Below, in pieces: positions 20,119-28,271 of a stretch of 28,271 nucleotides of DNA. The stretch spans positions 1,074,251-1,102,521 of the forward strand of contig KQ482063.1 of NCBI GenBank assembly GCA_001430745.1, read 5' to 3'. Below the pieces are notes generated by a model, which searched no databases, was not told the DNA's origin, and saw only the letters and a program-made list of their open reading frames with translations. A program made the translations under genes and the position numbers. The stretch's first letter is position 1; every line of letters starts with the position of its first letter. Source of the DNA: Auxenochlorella pyrenoidosa (Eukaryota; Chlorophyta; Trebouxiophyceae; Chlorellales; Chlorellaceae).

Positions 20119-21843
20119 ATGAGCGCGCAGCTGCTAAAGCCCTGCACCTCTCGGCCGCAGCTCCCAGCGCCCCAGCTGGTCTGCAGGGCAGACCACACGA
20201 CTGCGGCACCATCGCTAGAGTCCCAGCAGCGACGGGACCAGCCCAGCCGTCGCTGCGCGCTGCTGCTGCTGCCAGCGGCGGCGGCGGCGGCAGCCTGGCC
20301 ACGCGGCGCCTGCGCGCAGCAGCCGGCGGCAGAGGCCCCTGCGGCGGCAGCGGCAGCCAGCGAAGAGCTGACATTCGAGGCGGTGCCAGCAGCAGCTGCT
20401 GACCTGGATGTGGCACGGTGGCCCATGTGGGTGGACCGCAACTTCTCGTTCAGCTATCCCAAGGTGCGTCCGCGGTGATCCCTCGCGTGCATTTCCCGGC
20501 ACGCTATGTTGCAGGACGAGCTTTGCATGCTTGGGGAAGAACTGGATGGTTACACTGCTAGGGGATCACCAAAGCAGCTGCTGCCTCACACCTTCAGCTG
20601 TGATCATGGCCTGTACTGCTGCGTGTTGCCACCCCCCTGATGCTGACGCTCCAGGCAGGCCTGTGCCTCTCCCTGCTGCTGCAGGGCCTGTACGAGGTGC
20701 AAGACCTGACGTATGCAGCGCCGCAGCGCCGCACCGGATCAGGCAAGCTGGCGGCACGGTGCCACCTTTTCCCGTGCTGCCTGTGCCTCGAGCAGGCTTT
20801 CCTTGGGGCCATGACTGGAGGTGCCTGAAGAAGGAACAAGCCGGCCGGTTGCTCTCAAGCCGCCCCCCCATGTTTGTCCAACCACTGCTGCTGCAGACCA
20901 GGTGACGGAGAACCCCCTCAAGGCCGAGGTGCGCAGCGAGGATGGGCAGCAGCGCATCAACGTGGTGGTGTCGCAGGCTGCCGCCCTCAAGCGCACGCTC
21001 TTCCAGGTGGGGCCCTGCGTGGTGTCTGCACGCCCGTCCCGCCTCCCGTCCCGTGTGCCGCGTACGTTCCTAATGCCAGCAGGGCGCAGGAGCCAAGCAC
21101 GCATGCGCAGCAGCTCGAGTCGGCTGCATATTTCTGTGGACCCATCGGGCACCACTCGGAGCGTGCCCACCCTGGCACCCCTCCCCGCTGCTGCCCGCTG
21201 CGGCACTGCTGGCCTCCTTGCCCTGGCATGACGCCTCCCCAGCACACTCCCCTGCCCGCCGTGCCTCCAGGTCACCGACATTTCGCAGCTGGGGGACCCC
21301 AAGGCAGTGGCGCGCCTGCTGCTGCCGCCCGGCGCTGCCGTGCTGAGCTACACAGCAGAGGCGGTGCCGCAGCCGCCCAAGGACACGGGCACGGTGCTGG
21401 GCGTCATCGAGCGGGACCCGGTGAACTACTACAGGCGAGGGGGCCACGGAGATCTACTGCCTGGCCTTGCTTCTGTGCTGTTCGCGGTGTGCAACTGTGC
21501 TGGCACGGTGGTGTGGGCTCCACTACCTAGGGCCGGGCAGGCAACCCCTCTCCCACCCGCCTGCTGCGGCCTCTGCTGGGACGAGGTCCATGATGGCAGG
21601 GAAAGCGCACAGGCCCTGCCTTTCCAGCTCGCCTCTCCCAGACCCGCGGCCCCTGCCTCCACTCTCGCTGTGCGCAGCTACGAGGTGGTTCTGCTCGACG
21701 GCACGCACCTGCAGATGACAGCGGCCGCGCTTCTCGGGCGCATCTATGTGCTGGGGGCGTCGGCGCCTGAGGCGCGCTGGCAGGAGTGCGGGCCGGCGCT
21801 GCAGGAGGTGGCGCGCAGCTTCCGGCTGCGGTACCGCGTGTGA
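20119..21843 (+). CDS. PsbP-domain thylakoid-lumen protein
   Basis: Predicted nuclear-encoded chloroplast protein of the PsbP-like/PPD group, 280 residues. It is not clearly the oxygen-evolving PsbP subunit itself. Exons: 20119-20463, 20685-20742, 20897-21006, 21271-21434, 21678-21843. The N-terminus is a bipartite transit peptide: a Ser/Pro-rich stroma-targeting part, then a twin arginine (about 44-45), an Ala/Leu core and an ACA cleavage site near 64-66. This points to Tat-dependent entry to the lumen. The domain begins with DRNFSFSYPK and contains ENPLKAEVRSEDGQ, INVVVSQAAALKRTLFQ, VTDISQLGDPKAVARLLLP, NYYSYEVVLLDG and a C-terminal YVLGASAPEARW block. These follow the order of plant PsbP-domain proteins. 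Introns 2 and 4 appear to be GC-AG. An in-frame ATG at 20038 would add 27 residues, but the downstream ATG gives the more typical transit peptide. Confidence 0.88.
20743..20896 (+). other. GC-AG intron in the PsbP-like gene (intron 2)
   Basis: The donor reads ATCAG|GCAAGC and the acceptor CTGCAG|ACCAGG; the join keeps phase 1. A competing GT-AG pair (donor after 20696, acceptor after 20901) is also in frame and would remove 17 codons, so the choice is not certain. Confidence 0.65.
21435..21677 (+). other. GC-AG intron in the PsbP-like gene (intron 4)
   Basis: The donor reads TACAG|GCGAGG and the acceptor GCGCAG|CTACGA. The join gives NYYSYEVVLLDG, the expected end-of-sheet motif of PsbP-domain proteins. 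No nearby GT keeps both the motif and the frame. Confidence 0.8.
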
Positions 21844-22047
21844 TGGCGACTGGCAGGCGTCTTGGGAGGCCCGCCTGGTGCAGATGGGGCAGCGGTCTCT
21901 TCACGGTGCTGCTCTTTGTTATGCAACAGAGGCCACAATGGCTACTCCTGGTGGTATTGCAGTACTGTCCTTTGCCCCGCATTTTGGGACCTCCCACGGT
22001 TGCCTCCTGCCTCGTCTGCAGCCTTATTAAACTTTCAATCACTACAG
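21844..22047. other. Convergent 3' region between the PsbP-like and rhodanese-FSH genes
   Basis: 204 bp hold both 3' UTRs. AT content rises near 22020-22047, including a TTATTAAACTTT stretch. No TGTAA element was found for either strand here. Confidence 0.5.
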
Positions 22048-25000
22048 CTAAAAACTAGCACAGTCGGCCTGTATGGAAGGTTGGCCGCCTCCTGCGTCTT
22101 CCCCGGCCTGCTCCACCTGCTCCATCTGCTGGCGCTCCTGCTGCTGCACATGCAGCAGGAAGTCTCGTATCCGGTGCACCACTGCTTTGCTGCTGGGGAT
22201 GATGTGCCCGCAGGAGTGTCTCACGACAAAGCGCTGCAGGCAGGGGATTGGCAAGCAGGCAAGGGTGCGAAGCTTGTTGAGTTGGTGGATGCTTGGTGCA
22301 GCCAACGGAGGGCACAACTTGCAGCATGCGTGGGATGCAGACCAACAATATCGCACTGCCTGATGTCCTGTCAACACATGCCCTCAGAGCTACCTGTGAG
22401 GGGTCAAAGCACTCCGCCAGCTCAGCGCTCTCGGTCACGCTGACCTGGCGATCGTCTCCACCTGTCGGGGCGATAGCAGATGGCTTGGTTAGCAAACCGG
22501 CTGACAACTCAAGATCATCCCTGACTCCACCAGAGCAGCGCCACGCAGTAGAGCCTTTACCACTGGCCGTACATGTTGATAGCAGGCAAGAGAGGCTAGC
22601 AGGGAACCATGCACTGAAGCGCACGCCCGTCTCTTGAGCAGCAGCCAGCTGGCCGCAGCCGCCAGGTGCACGCTTTGCCCGGCTACATCAACATGGCTTG
22701 CCTGAGCCACCGTAGATGTGGAGCGTTGGCAGGGCAGCGCCACCCCTTGAAGCAGCTGCTTGCAGCATCTGGCCATGCTCCGCCACAGGGGAGACGTAGC
22801 CGGAGCAGAGGATGGCAAAGCGCAGCGGGGACGGCTGAGGAAGTAGAGCGCCAGCGCTGCTGCCAGTGCAGCCGCCCTCGGTGCGGCCCTGCTGCCGCTG
22901 GCGCTGCTGCTCGGCCGCTGCTTGCGCGGCCAGCACGGCTGCCATGGCAGCGCCCTGCGAGAAGCCCATCACCCCATCAAAGGGGCCCTGATCCTGCAGT
23001 GCAGCCTCCAGCGCCTGCAGAGACTCCTGCCACCCCGCCGTCTGCCGCCGAAACTGCCACTCGTCCATGCAAGGCGCCGGGCCCGCTGGGCTAGCGCTGC
23101 TGCACTGCGCCTGCTGTCCCAGGGCATGTATTGCTGCATACTGGTCAGGCACCAGCAGCCAGGCCCGCCGGGGCAGCCCCCCAGGCTGCCTCTGCACATG
23201 CAGCTCCGTTAGTTCTCGCTGCTGCTGGTTTGGCTGCCCTGCTGCTTCCTCCAGCCCCTGCAACTCCGTTGCTGCTGCCAGTTCAGCATGCGGTTCGGCA
23301 GCCACAGAACTTGGCTCCTGCTGCCTCTGCTCTTGTGCTGCTGCCAGCGCCGCCGCCGACTCGGGTGCTACTGCTGCCCCTGCCGAGGCGGCGGCAGTGC
23401 CAGGAGCAGGGGCGTCTCCCACAGGCAGGGCCTCCCCTCCAGCGTCGGGCTTGCTCCAGGCCGGCAGCTGGTGCGGGGCATCCACAAAAACAAACTCTGC
23501 CACATCCTTGAGCCTGCGCCGCAGAGCATGCGTGCGGCCCTGCGAACAAGATGAAGCGCAGCATGCACGGCACGCACGGCGTGTCAGACTTCGCAGGCAC
23601 TCGTGAGGCGGCCAGGCTCGGCTGCTGTCACACCTCGGGTGGCAGGCTTGTCTAGCTTGTCTAGCAGGCTTGTCTGGCTATGCTGTCGGATTGCGGCAGC
23701 AGGGCAGGCACAGACTTGGTGCATGTTTGAGCTTGCCTCAAAGTTGCGCGCGCTTTGGCGGAAGCCGTGCAGGCACAGGATGCGCAGCCGCCTTTCAGTG
23801 CTGCCGCTGCCGCTGCTGAGCTTTGCCTGCTGCTGCCGCCGATGGCACAAGTCACAGATTGGCTGCTGCTGCTGCTGCTGCTGCTGCTTCTGCTTTCGTT
23901 GCTGTTGTGGCCTGCCGCCTTGAGCAGCATCTGCCTCGGTATGGCCTTGCAAGGAAGCAGGCTCGGGTATGGCAGCAGCGCAGCCGTCGCACATGAGGAC
24001 GAGCATGCGGCAGCAGGGGCAGCGCCGGCGGTGGTGGTAGTCGTCCCAGGGGCGGCCGCACGCGATGCACGTCCCAACAACTGCAGCCACGGCGGGAACG
24101 CTGGCCAGCTTGGCAAGCTGCGCTGCTGACGGTGAGGCAGGGCAGGGATCAGCAAGCAGGCACCGGCCACAGGCTGTGAGGCCTGGCAGATGAGAGGCCA
24201 CGGCACTGGCCGCCTGAGCAGGCACCAGCAGCGGCGGGGCGGCAGAGCCTACCTGCCCCGCTGCCGCCCTCCACATCCACGCGCTCATCAAACACAAAGT
24301 TCTTGCCCTTGAAGAAGCCGCCGTCGGGGAAGGCTTCGAGGTAGCGCTGGATGCCGCCTGCGGCCCCGGGGGCAAGGGCAGGGGGCACGGCAGCAGCAGG
24401 GTGGGCGTGCTGGCAGACGGGGCAGCGCAGCGAGGGCAGGGCGTGGTTCTTGCGCACACCAACCCTGAGCCACAGCCAGGATTGCCAGACCATACTGCAT
24501 GCTGGCACACAGCTGCGCAATTTCCGCATTGACATTGAGGGAGCAGCCTGGATTTGCTAAGGAAACAGGCGGCCACCCACCCTTGAGCTGCACCACGTCT
24601 TGAAAGCAGCTGCCCAGGCTGCGCACGTAGGCCGACGCGCGCTCGCACCTGCGGCAGGGGCGCCGCAGCGGCAGCGGGGCGTCGCAAGCCAGCATGTGCG
24701 CGTGAGCAGCAGCTGCGTATGGCTGCGTGGCGGCACACTCCACGCAAGGGGTGGCTCACGCCTGGACGTTGGTAGCTTGTCTTCACGCACACAAGTCGGC
24801 AGCTGGTGCTCAAGCGCACTCGTGAGCTGCCAACATGCGTCCATGATGGTGAGCTCCCAACGTCCGTATTGGGCCCCGTGTGTGACGCCAGCACACAGCA
24901 CATGCGCGGCTGCCTGGACAGCGGGCGCCTGTCGACTGCGAGGTCGATTGGCCAGCTGGGACCCAGCCCCCCCTCCACCCTCACCCCACCGGGCACCTCC

Positions 25001-26212
25001 CCCGTCCCACCTGACGCCCCCGGTGCAGTACATCAAGATGCGGCGGTTGGCCAGGCGGTGCTGGTTGGCCTCCAGCCAGGCGGGGGTGTCGGAGAAGCAG
25101 CGCACCTCGGGGTCCAGCAGCTCTACTTGAGCCTGCGAAATTCGAGTAATAAAAAAACAAAAATTTAGAGGCTGCATCGCGCCCTGCTGACGGTGGCATG
25201 AGGTCAGGGCCCAAGCAAGGCAGCCGCTGGCACGCTGCCAGGGACGAGCACACGCCAGAAGCAGCACAGAACCAAGCCCAGGCAGGGGTATGTGCGCAGT
25301 GCCAGGCCTTGCGCCGCGGCCAGACCCTGCGCTCCCCCGCCCGCCGCCAGCCCCCCGCCCCACCCACCGCCTGGAAACGCCCGATGCGAGTTTCGTAGAA
25401 GTTTCGGGTGTCGACCAGCACCGTCGGCTTGCCGCCGCCCTCCCGGGGCCCCGCTGCCGCCTCGGCCAGCATGGCATGAAACTCGGCTGGCTCGACATGC
25501 CGTGCCCCAGCTGGCAGCACCCCTTGGGCTGTCGGCGCCAGGTCGATGCCACCGCTGCTGTCCGCGCAGGCTGCCGAGCCGGCATGGGCCTCAGCCAGCC
25601 AGCCCAGCTGGCCCATGGACACGACCTCCTTGCAGGTGGCCACCGTCAGACTGTCGAACTTTGACCCCGCCGCCGCCGCCGCGCTCTTGCGCCCCGGGCT
25701 GGCGGCGAGCTTGAAGTCGATGGCCGGGCCGGCGGCGGGGCCGCCGAAGCGCTGCTCCACTGCCGCGACGTGCTGCTGCAGGGCGGGCATGCTGCCGCCC
25801 AGGGTGGCGTTCAGGCCGTCGAGCGCGACGCGCACGCGCCCCACTGCAGGGGCGGGCCGGGGGTTCTGTGGCTGAGGCAGCGCCAGACTAGCACATAAAC
25901 TGCCGATCCGAGTGAAGGCACACGTTACCACGGGTTGGCTCCTGAACATCCACAGTCTCCTAGCATGACGCAAGATGCTGCGGCACCGCCCCAGCGCTAG
26001 AATGTGGCTGTTTGCAGCTCACCAAGGCCCAGTTCGCAGCACAGCGCCTCCATCCAGTCACGCACTTCCGCCTGGGAGCGACGCAGGTCCCTGTAGGCAT
26101 AGTACAGCAGCACTCCAGCCTGGCCGCTGCCACCGCTGCCTGCAGCGTCCGCCGCACTGCCGGCAGCGGGCAGGCTGCAGCCTGTGGATGCAATGCCGTT
26201 CTGTGCCGACAT
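22048..26212 (-). CDS. TrhO-like rhodanese fused to an FSH1-type serine hydrolase
   Basis: Predicted bifunctional protein of about 813 residues. Exons (minus): 26212-26023, 25843-25368, 25132-25011, 24648-24581, 24357-24253, 24125-23737, 23539-22702, 22461-22394, 22233-22048. The first part follows the UPF0176/TrhO family, whose bacterial members hydroxylate wobble uridine in tRNA. It has VLLYYAYRDL and GRVRVALDGLNATLGG, then a rhodanese domain with VLVDTRNFYE and the active-site loop MYCTGGVRCE (Cys near 258). VQLKGGIQRYLEAF and NFVFDERVDVEGG lead into a Cys-rich, probably zinc-binding tail (CIACGRPW, RCPCCR, CDGC, CDLC). A polyQ run separates this from an FSH1 alpha/beta hydrolase: ILCLHGFRQSARNFEGRTHALRRRLKDV, the nucleophile elbow GVMGFSQGAAMA (Ser near 644) and CGHIIP (His near 762). 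A linker of about 90 Ala/Gln-rich residues is inserted within the hydrolase. Arabidopsis has a rhodanese plus FSH1 protein of this layout (At1g09280, from memory). The substrate is unknown. Confidence 0.9.
22462..22701 (-). other. Intron 7 of the rhodanese-FSH gene with two in-frame donors
   Basis: A GC donor (CTCAG|GCAAGC, exon end 22702) and a GT donor 9 nt upstream (TACG|GTGGCT, exon end 22711) share phase with the acceptor CGACAG|GTGGAG. The GC site fits the donor consensus better. The GT site gives the tighter protein join (HIYGG-DDRQVS). The two forms differ by three residues beside the expected catalytic Asp loop. Confidence 0.5.
23540..23736 (-). other. GC-AG intron in the rhodanese-FSH gene (intron 6)
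   Basis: The donor reads TTTGAG|GCAAGC and the acceptor TCGCAG|GGCCGC, phase 0. The join restores the FSH1 N-terminal signature HGFRQSARNFEGRTHALR. No GT donor nearby does so. Confidence 0.85.
23862..23890. repeat. CAG/CTG repeat encoding polyglutamine in the rhodanese-FSH linker
   Basis: CTG repeats on the plus strand encode a run of eight or nine Gln on the minus strand. It lies just before the last CxxC pair of the Cys-rich region. Confidence 0.9.
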
Positions 26213-26631
26213 TCGCCTCTGTTCTCAAAGCCTCATGTGCATGAATAGGGCAGGACAGCCTCTGCAACCGCTGCTGCAGAACAGCGAGTGTCGCAAAGGG
26301 AAGCGGCTTTTCGAAAGCCTAGCACTATAGTTGATGGAATCCGATTGTTTTCACTTGCACTGCGCTAAAGTGGATTCCTGCCAGAAGGGAAGGGTTTCAC
26401 AAGTCAGCCAGCTTGGCGCAACCAGTCGCGCTGCCTGGTGAAGGCGCGGCCTCCTGCAGCCATCTGTGCACAAGCTCCGATCGCTTTCTGGATCCACTGG
26501 CATTCGCGAGCTTCCAGTCTCGCCAGCTGACGGTGCCGCTCTTCGCCTGCAGCGGCCCTCCCTTAGCCTTTGCGCCACACAGACGGTGTCGGCTGCTAGA
26601 GGGCAGTCATCACGTTGGCAAAAGCCAGTCT
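26213..26631. promoter_or_regulatory. Bidirectional promoter between the rhodanese-FSH and 5'-nucleotidase genes
   Basis: The start codons face away from each other across 419 bp, which must contain both promoters and 5' UTRs. The segment near 26290-26360 is AT-richer than its flanks. No confident TATA box was identified. An overlapping frame on the plus strand starting at 26466 is not supported as a protein. Confidence 0.55.
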
Positions 26632-28271
26632 ATGCAAGCTGTGCTTCCCAGCAGTCGGTGGCGGCAGCTGGGTGTCACCGCTGCAGGCGGCGCAGTCAAC
26701 GACAGCGGCAGCAGCATGCTGGGCCCCCGAACAGCCGCGCGGCTGCTGGGACGCAGTGCCCAGCTGCGTGCAGCACTGGCAGGCAACAGGTGAGCCCTTG
26801 CAAGCACATAGACCGCTCGGCACGGGCTGACCAGCTTCATGGTTCCAGCATGCTTGCAGGTGTCGGACAGGTGAGAGCACTCGACTTGCCCCATGTGTGC
26901 AGGGCACGCCTCATAGTGGCAGAGCTTGCCGGCAGCAGCGGCCGCAGCGGCGGACCCGCAGCTGGGGTGGTGCCGGCTGCCACCAGCGGCGCCGCGTCAC
27001 TGCGCGACAAGGCGACGGCAGCCTTCCCGCCGCCGCCTGTCGCTTGCTCAGGTGCGCAGCCAACTCGGCATGTACCGGTTCCTGCCTTTGGCACACAGCG
27101 AATGTGGAACGGCAGCAATGCTGTTTGTCAGCCCCAACAGGGCAACCGCCAGGCGCTCGCGTCTGCCAACCGTCCCACCGCTGCGATGCCACCGTCTGCA
27201 GAAGAGCAGCCGGTGTGGACGGACCAGGTGTGGGCGTCCCCCCTGGACATCCGCCGTCGCGTGTTCTGCAACCGCTCGCTCAACATGAAGTCCATCTCAG
27301 CCGTTGGGGTGAGCTGGCGGCAGCGAGCCTGGGTGCGCGGCACAGCGTGCTGCTCTGTGTCTCTCACGTGCCGAGCTGTCGCTGATAACACCACTCCCCT
27401 GCCTGCCCCCTGCCCCATGCACTCCCTGCGCCCTCCACACTCAACAGTTTGACATGGTGAGAGCCTGCTGCGCATGACATCCTCCATGGCCACAGTGCGA
27501 TGCTGGTGGGATGCATGCCCGCATGCAGTTGGCAATCACATTTTCACATCTGTGTCCCTTAATCCCTGGCATCCCGCCTCCCTCCTCCGCACCCCTCATT
27601 CCAGGACTATACCCTAGCCCAGGTGCGTGGACCGGGACCGGGAGGCTTGCAGGCTGGGGCCTGCACGTGGCGCGCTGCGCGCTGGCCGTGGCCTGCGCTT
27701 GCCTGGCTGTGCCATGCCTACGTTTGCCAAGCTGCCCTGCCGGCCGTGGCCGCACCGCCCTGCCTGCCTGGCCTGCCAGAACCTCGCCTGACACGTGTGG
27801 CGCCTGCTGGAGCATCCAGGCAGGAGCAACTACTCTTCTCCTGCCAGGGTGCGCCTCCCTCCTCACTTCCCTACCTGCACTGCCTGCCCGCTGTGCCCGC
27901 CGTGCCTCTGCAGTACAAGCCGGAGACATTTGAGGCGCTGGCGCACACGCAGACCGTGGACAAACTGGTCAAGTACTTTGGCTACCCGCCCCGCCTGTAC
28001 GAACTCGCCTTCGACCACACCTACATGTGCCGCGGCCTCATCATCGACAAGCGGCGCGGCAACATGCTCAAGGTGGGCGCCCGCCGGCGGCGTGTGGGCG
28101 TTTCTCTGCGGTGGAGGTCGTGGGGCGGAGGCCGTGGGGGGTGGGTGGGTGATGTGGGGTGGGGAAGGGCTGGTGTAGGCGGGCCAGGCGGCTTGGGCTC
28201 GGTTTGGCACTGCCACGCTGGGCGCCTCCCAACCTTGCTGACCTCTGCCGCCCAGCGCCCCCCCCCCCCCC
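26632..28271 (+). CDS. HAD-superfamily IG 5'-nucleotidase, 3' part outside the window
   Basis: Predicted nucleotidase of the HAD-IG (NT5C2/NT5DC-like) family, which dephosphorylates nucleoside monophosphates. Exons seen: 26632-26789, 26903-27051, 27202-27308, 27448-27456, 27605-27622, 27914-28072, all phase-consistent. An intron follows 28072 and runs off the right edge (28073-28271, ending in a poly-C run). About the first 100 residues are rich in Arg, Ala and Ser and poor in acids, like an organelle transit peptide. The conserved part starts at SPLDIRRRVFCNRSLNMKS. It continues through the catalytic loop FDMDYTLAQYKPETFEAL, where the first Asp is the nucleophile and the second the acid/base. 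Then come DKLVKYFGYP, FDHTYMCRGLIIDK and RRGNMLK, as in plant HAD-IG proteins. Only the N-terminal third or so is present, so motifs II-IV are not visible. The DxD loop is split over two microexons. Confidence 0.92.
27448..27456 (+). other. 9-nt microexon encoding Phe-Asp-Met of the HAD catalytic loop
   Basis: TTTGACATG lies between an acceptor (CAACAG|) and a donor (|GTGAGA). The upstream exon ends GTTGGG|GTGAGC in phase 0 and the downstream exon begins GACTAT, so the three join in frame to AVG-FDM-DYTLAQ. The motif is invariant in the family, so the exon must be included for activity. Confidence 0.88.
27605..27622 (+). other. 18-nt microexon encoding DYTLAQ
   Basis: Eighteen nt between TTCCAG| and |GTGCGT encode Asp-Tyr-Thr-Leu-Ala-Gln, phase 0 on both sides. 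It carries the second catalytic Asp of the DxD motif. The next exon starts TACAAGCCGGAG at 27914. Confidence 0.92.
28260..28271. repeat. Poly-C run at the right edge of the window
   Basis: The window ends in an uninterrupted C run of at least 12, inside an intron of the 5'-nucleotidase gene. It may be the true sequence or mark a break in assembly. Confidence 0.8.

Noticed and set aside
26466..27452. 328-codon open frame on the plus strand over the start of the 5'-nucleotidase gene
   Set aside because: It overlaps exons 2 and 3 in the same frame but reads through two likely introns and ends before the catalytic loop. Splicing from the ATG at 26632 gives phase-consistent exons and a transit-like N-terminus.

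Overview
The window looks like nuclear DNA from a unicellular green alga, most likely a trebouxiophyte of the Chlorella/Micractinium type. The grounds are very high GC, dense short introns (usually about 100-250 nt, many ending in CTGCAG), frequent homopolymeric G/C runs, a TGTAA-type poly(A) element after one gene, and gene content typical of plants (cycloartenol synthase, a thylakoid-lumen PsbP-like protein, a rhodanese/FSH hydrolase fusion). The genus is inference; there is no rRNA or organelle marker to fix it.

Seven protein-coding genes were rebuilt by joining conserved protein segments across phase-compatible splice sites. From left to right: (1) 359-4733, minus, 13 exons of cycloartenol synthase, with the last quarter cut off by the left edge; (2) 5342-12765, minus, 23 exons, an LRR receptor-like protein kinase of 1082 residues; (3) 13754-16750, minus, 11 exons, a ZupT-type ZIP metal transporter of 397 residues; (4) 17595-19941, minus, 3 exons, an RPAP3-like TPR co-chaperone of 658 residues; (5) 20119-21843, plus, 5 exons, a PsbP-domain thylakoid-lumen protein of 280 residues; (6) 22048-26212, minus, 9 exons, a TrhO-like rhodanese fused to an FSH1 serine hydrolase, about 813 residues; (7) 26632 to beyond 28271, plus, 6 exons seen, a HAD-IG 5'-nucleotidase cut off by the right edge.

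Genes 1-4 are all on the minus strand, head to tail. Genes 4/5 and 6/7 are divergent pairs with short shared upstream regions (177 and 419 bp). Genes 5/6 converge across 204 bp. The genes do not form one pathway: they cover sterol synthesis, surface signalling, metal transport, chaperone-assisted complex assembly, photosynthesis, tRNA/hydrolase chemistry and nucleotide metabolism. No mobile element, CRISPR array, tRNA or rRNA was recognised.

The most notable features are about gene structure. Two consecutive microexons of 9 and 18 nt encode the catalytic DxD motif of the 5'-nucleotidase. At least six of 63 complete introns use a GC-AG donor. The receptor kinase joins an LRR ectodomain with 27-residue repeats, one membrane helix and a Raf/TKL-like kinase whose DFG motif reads DFN. 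All exon models are manual and have no transcript support here.
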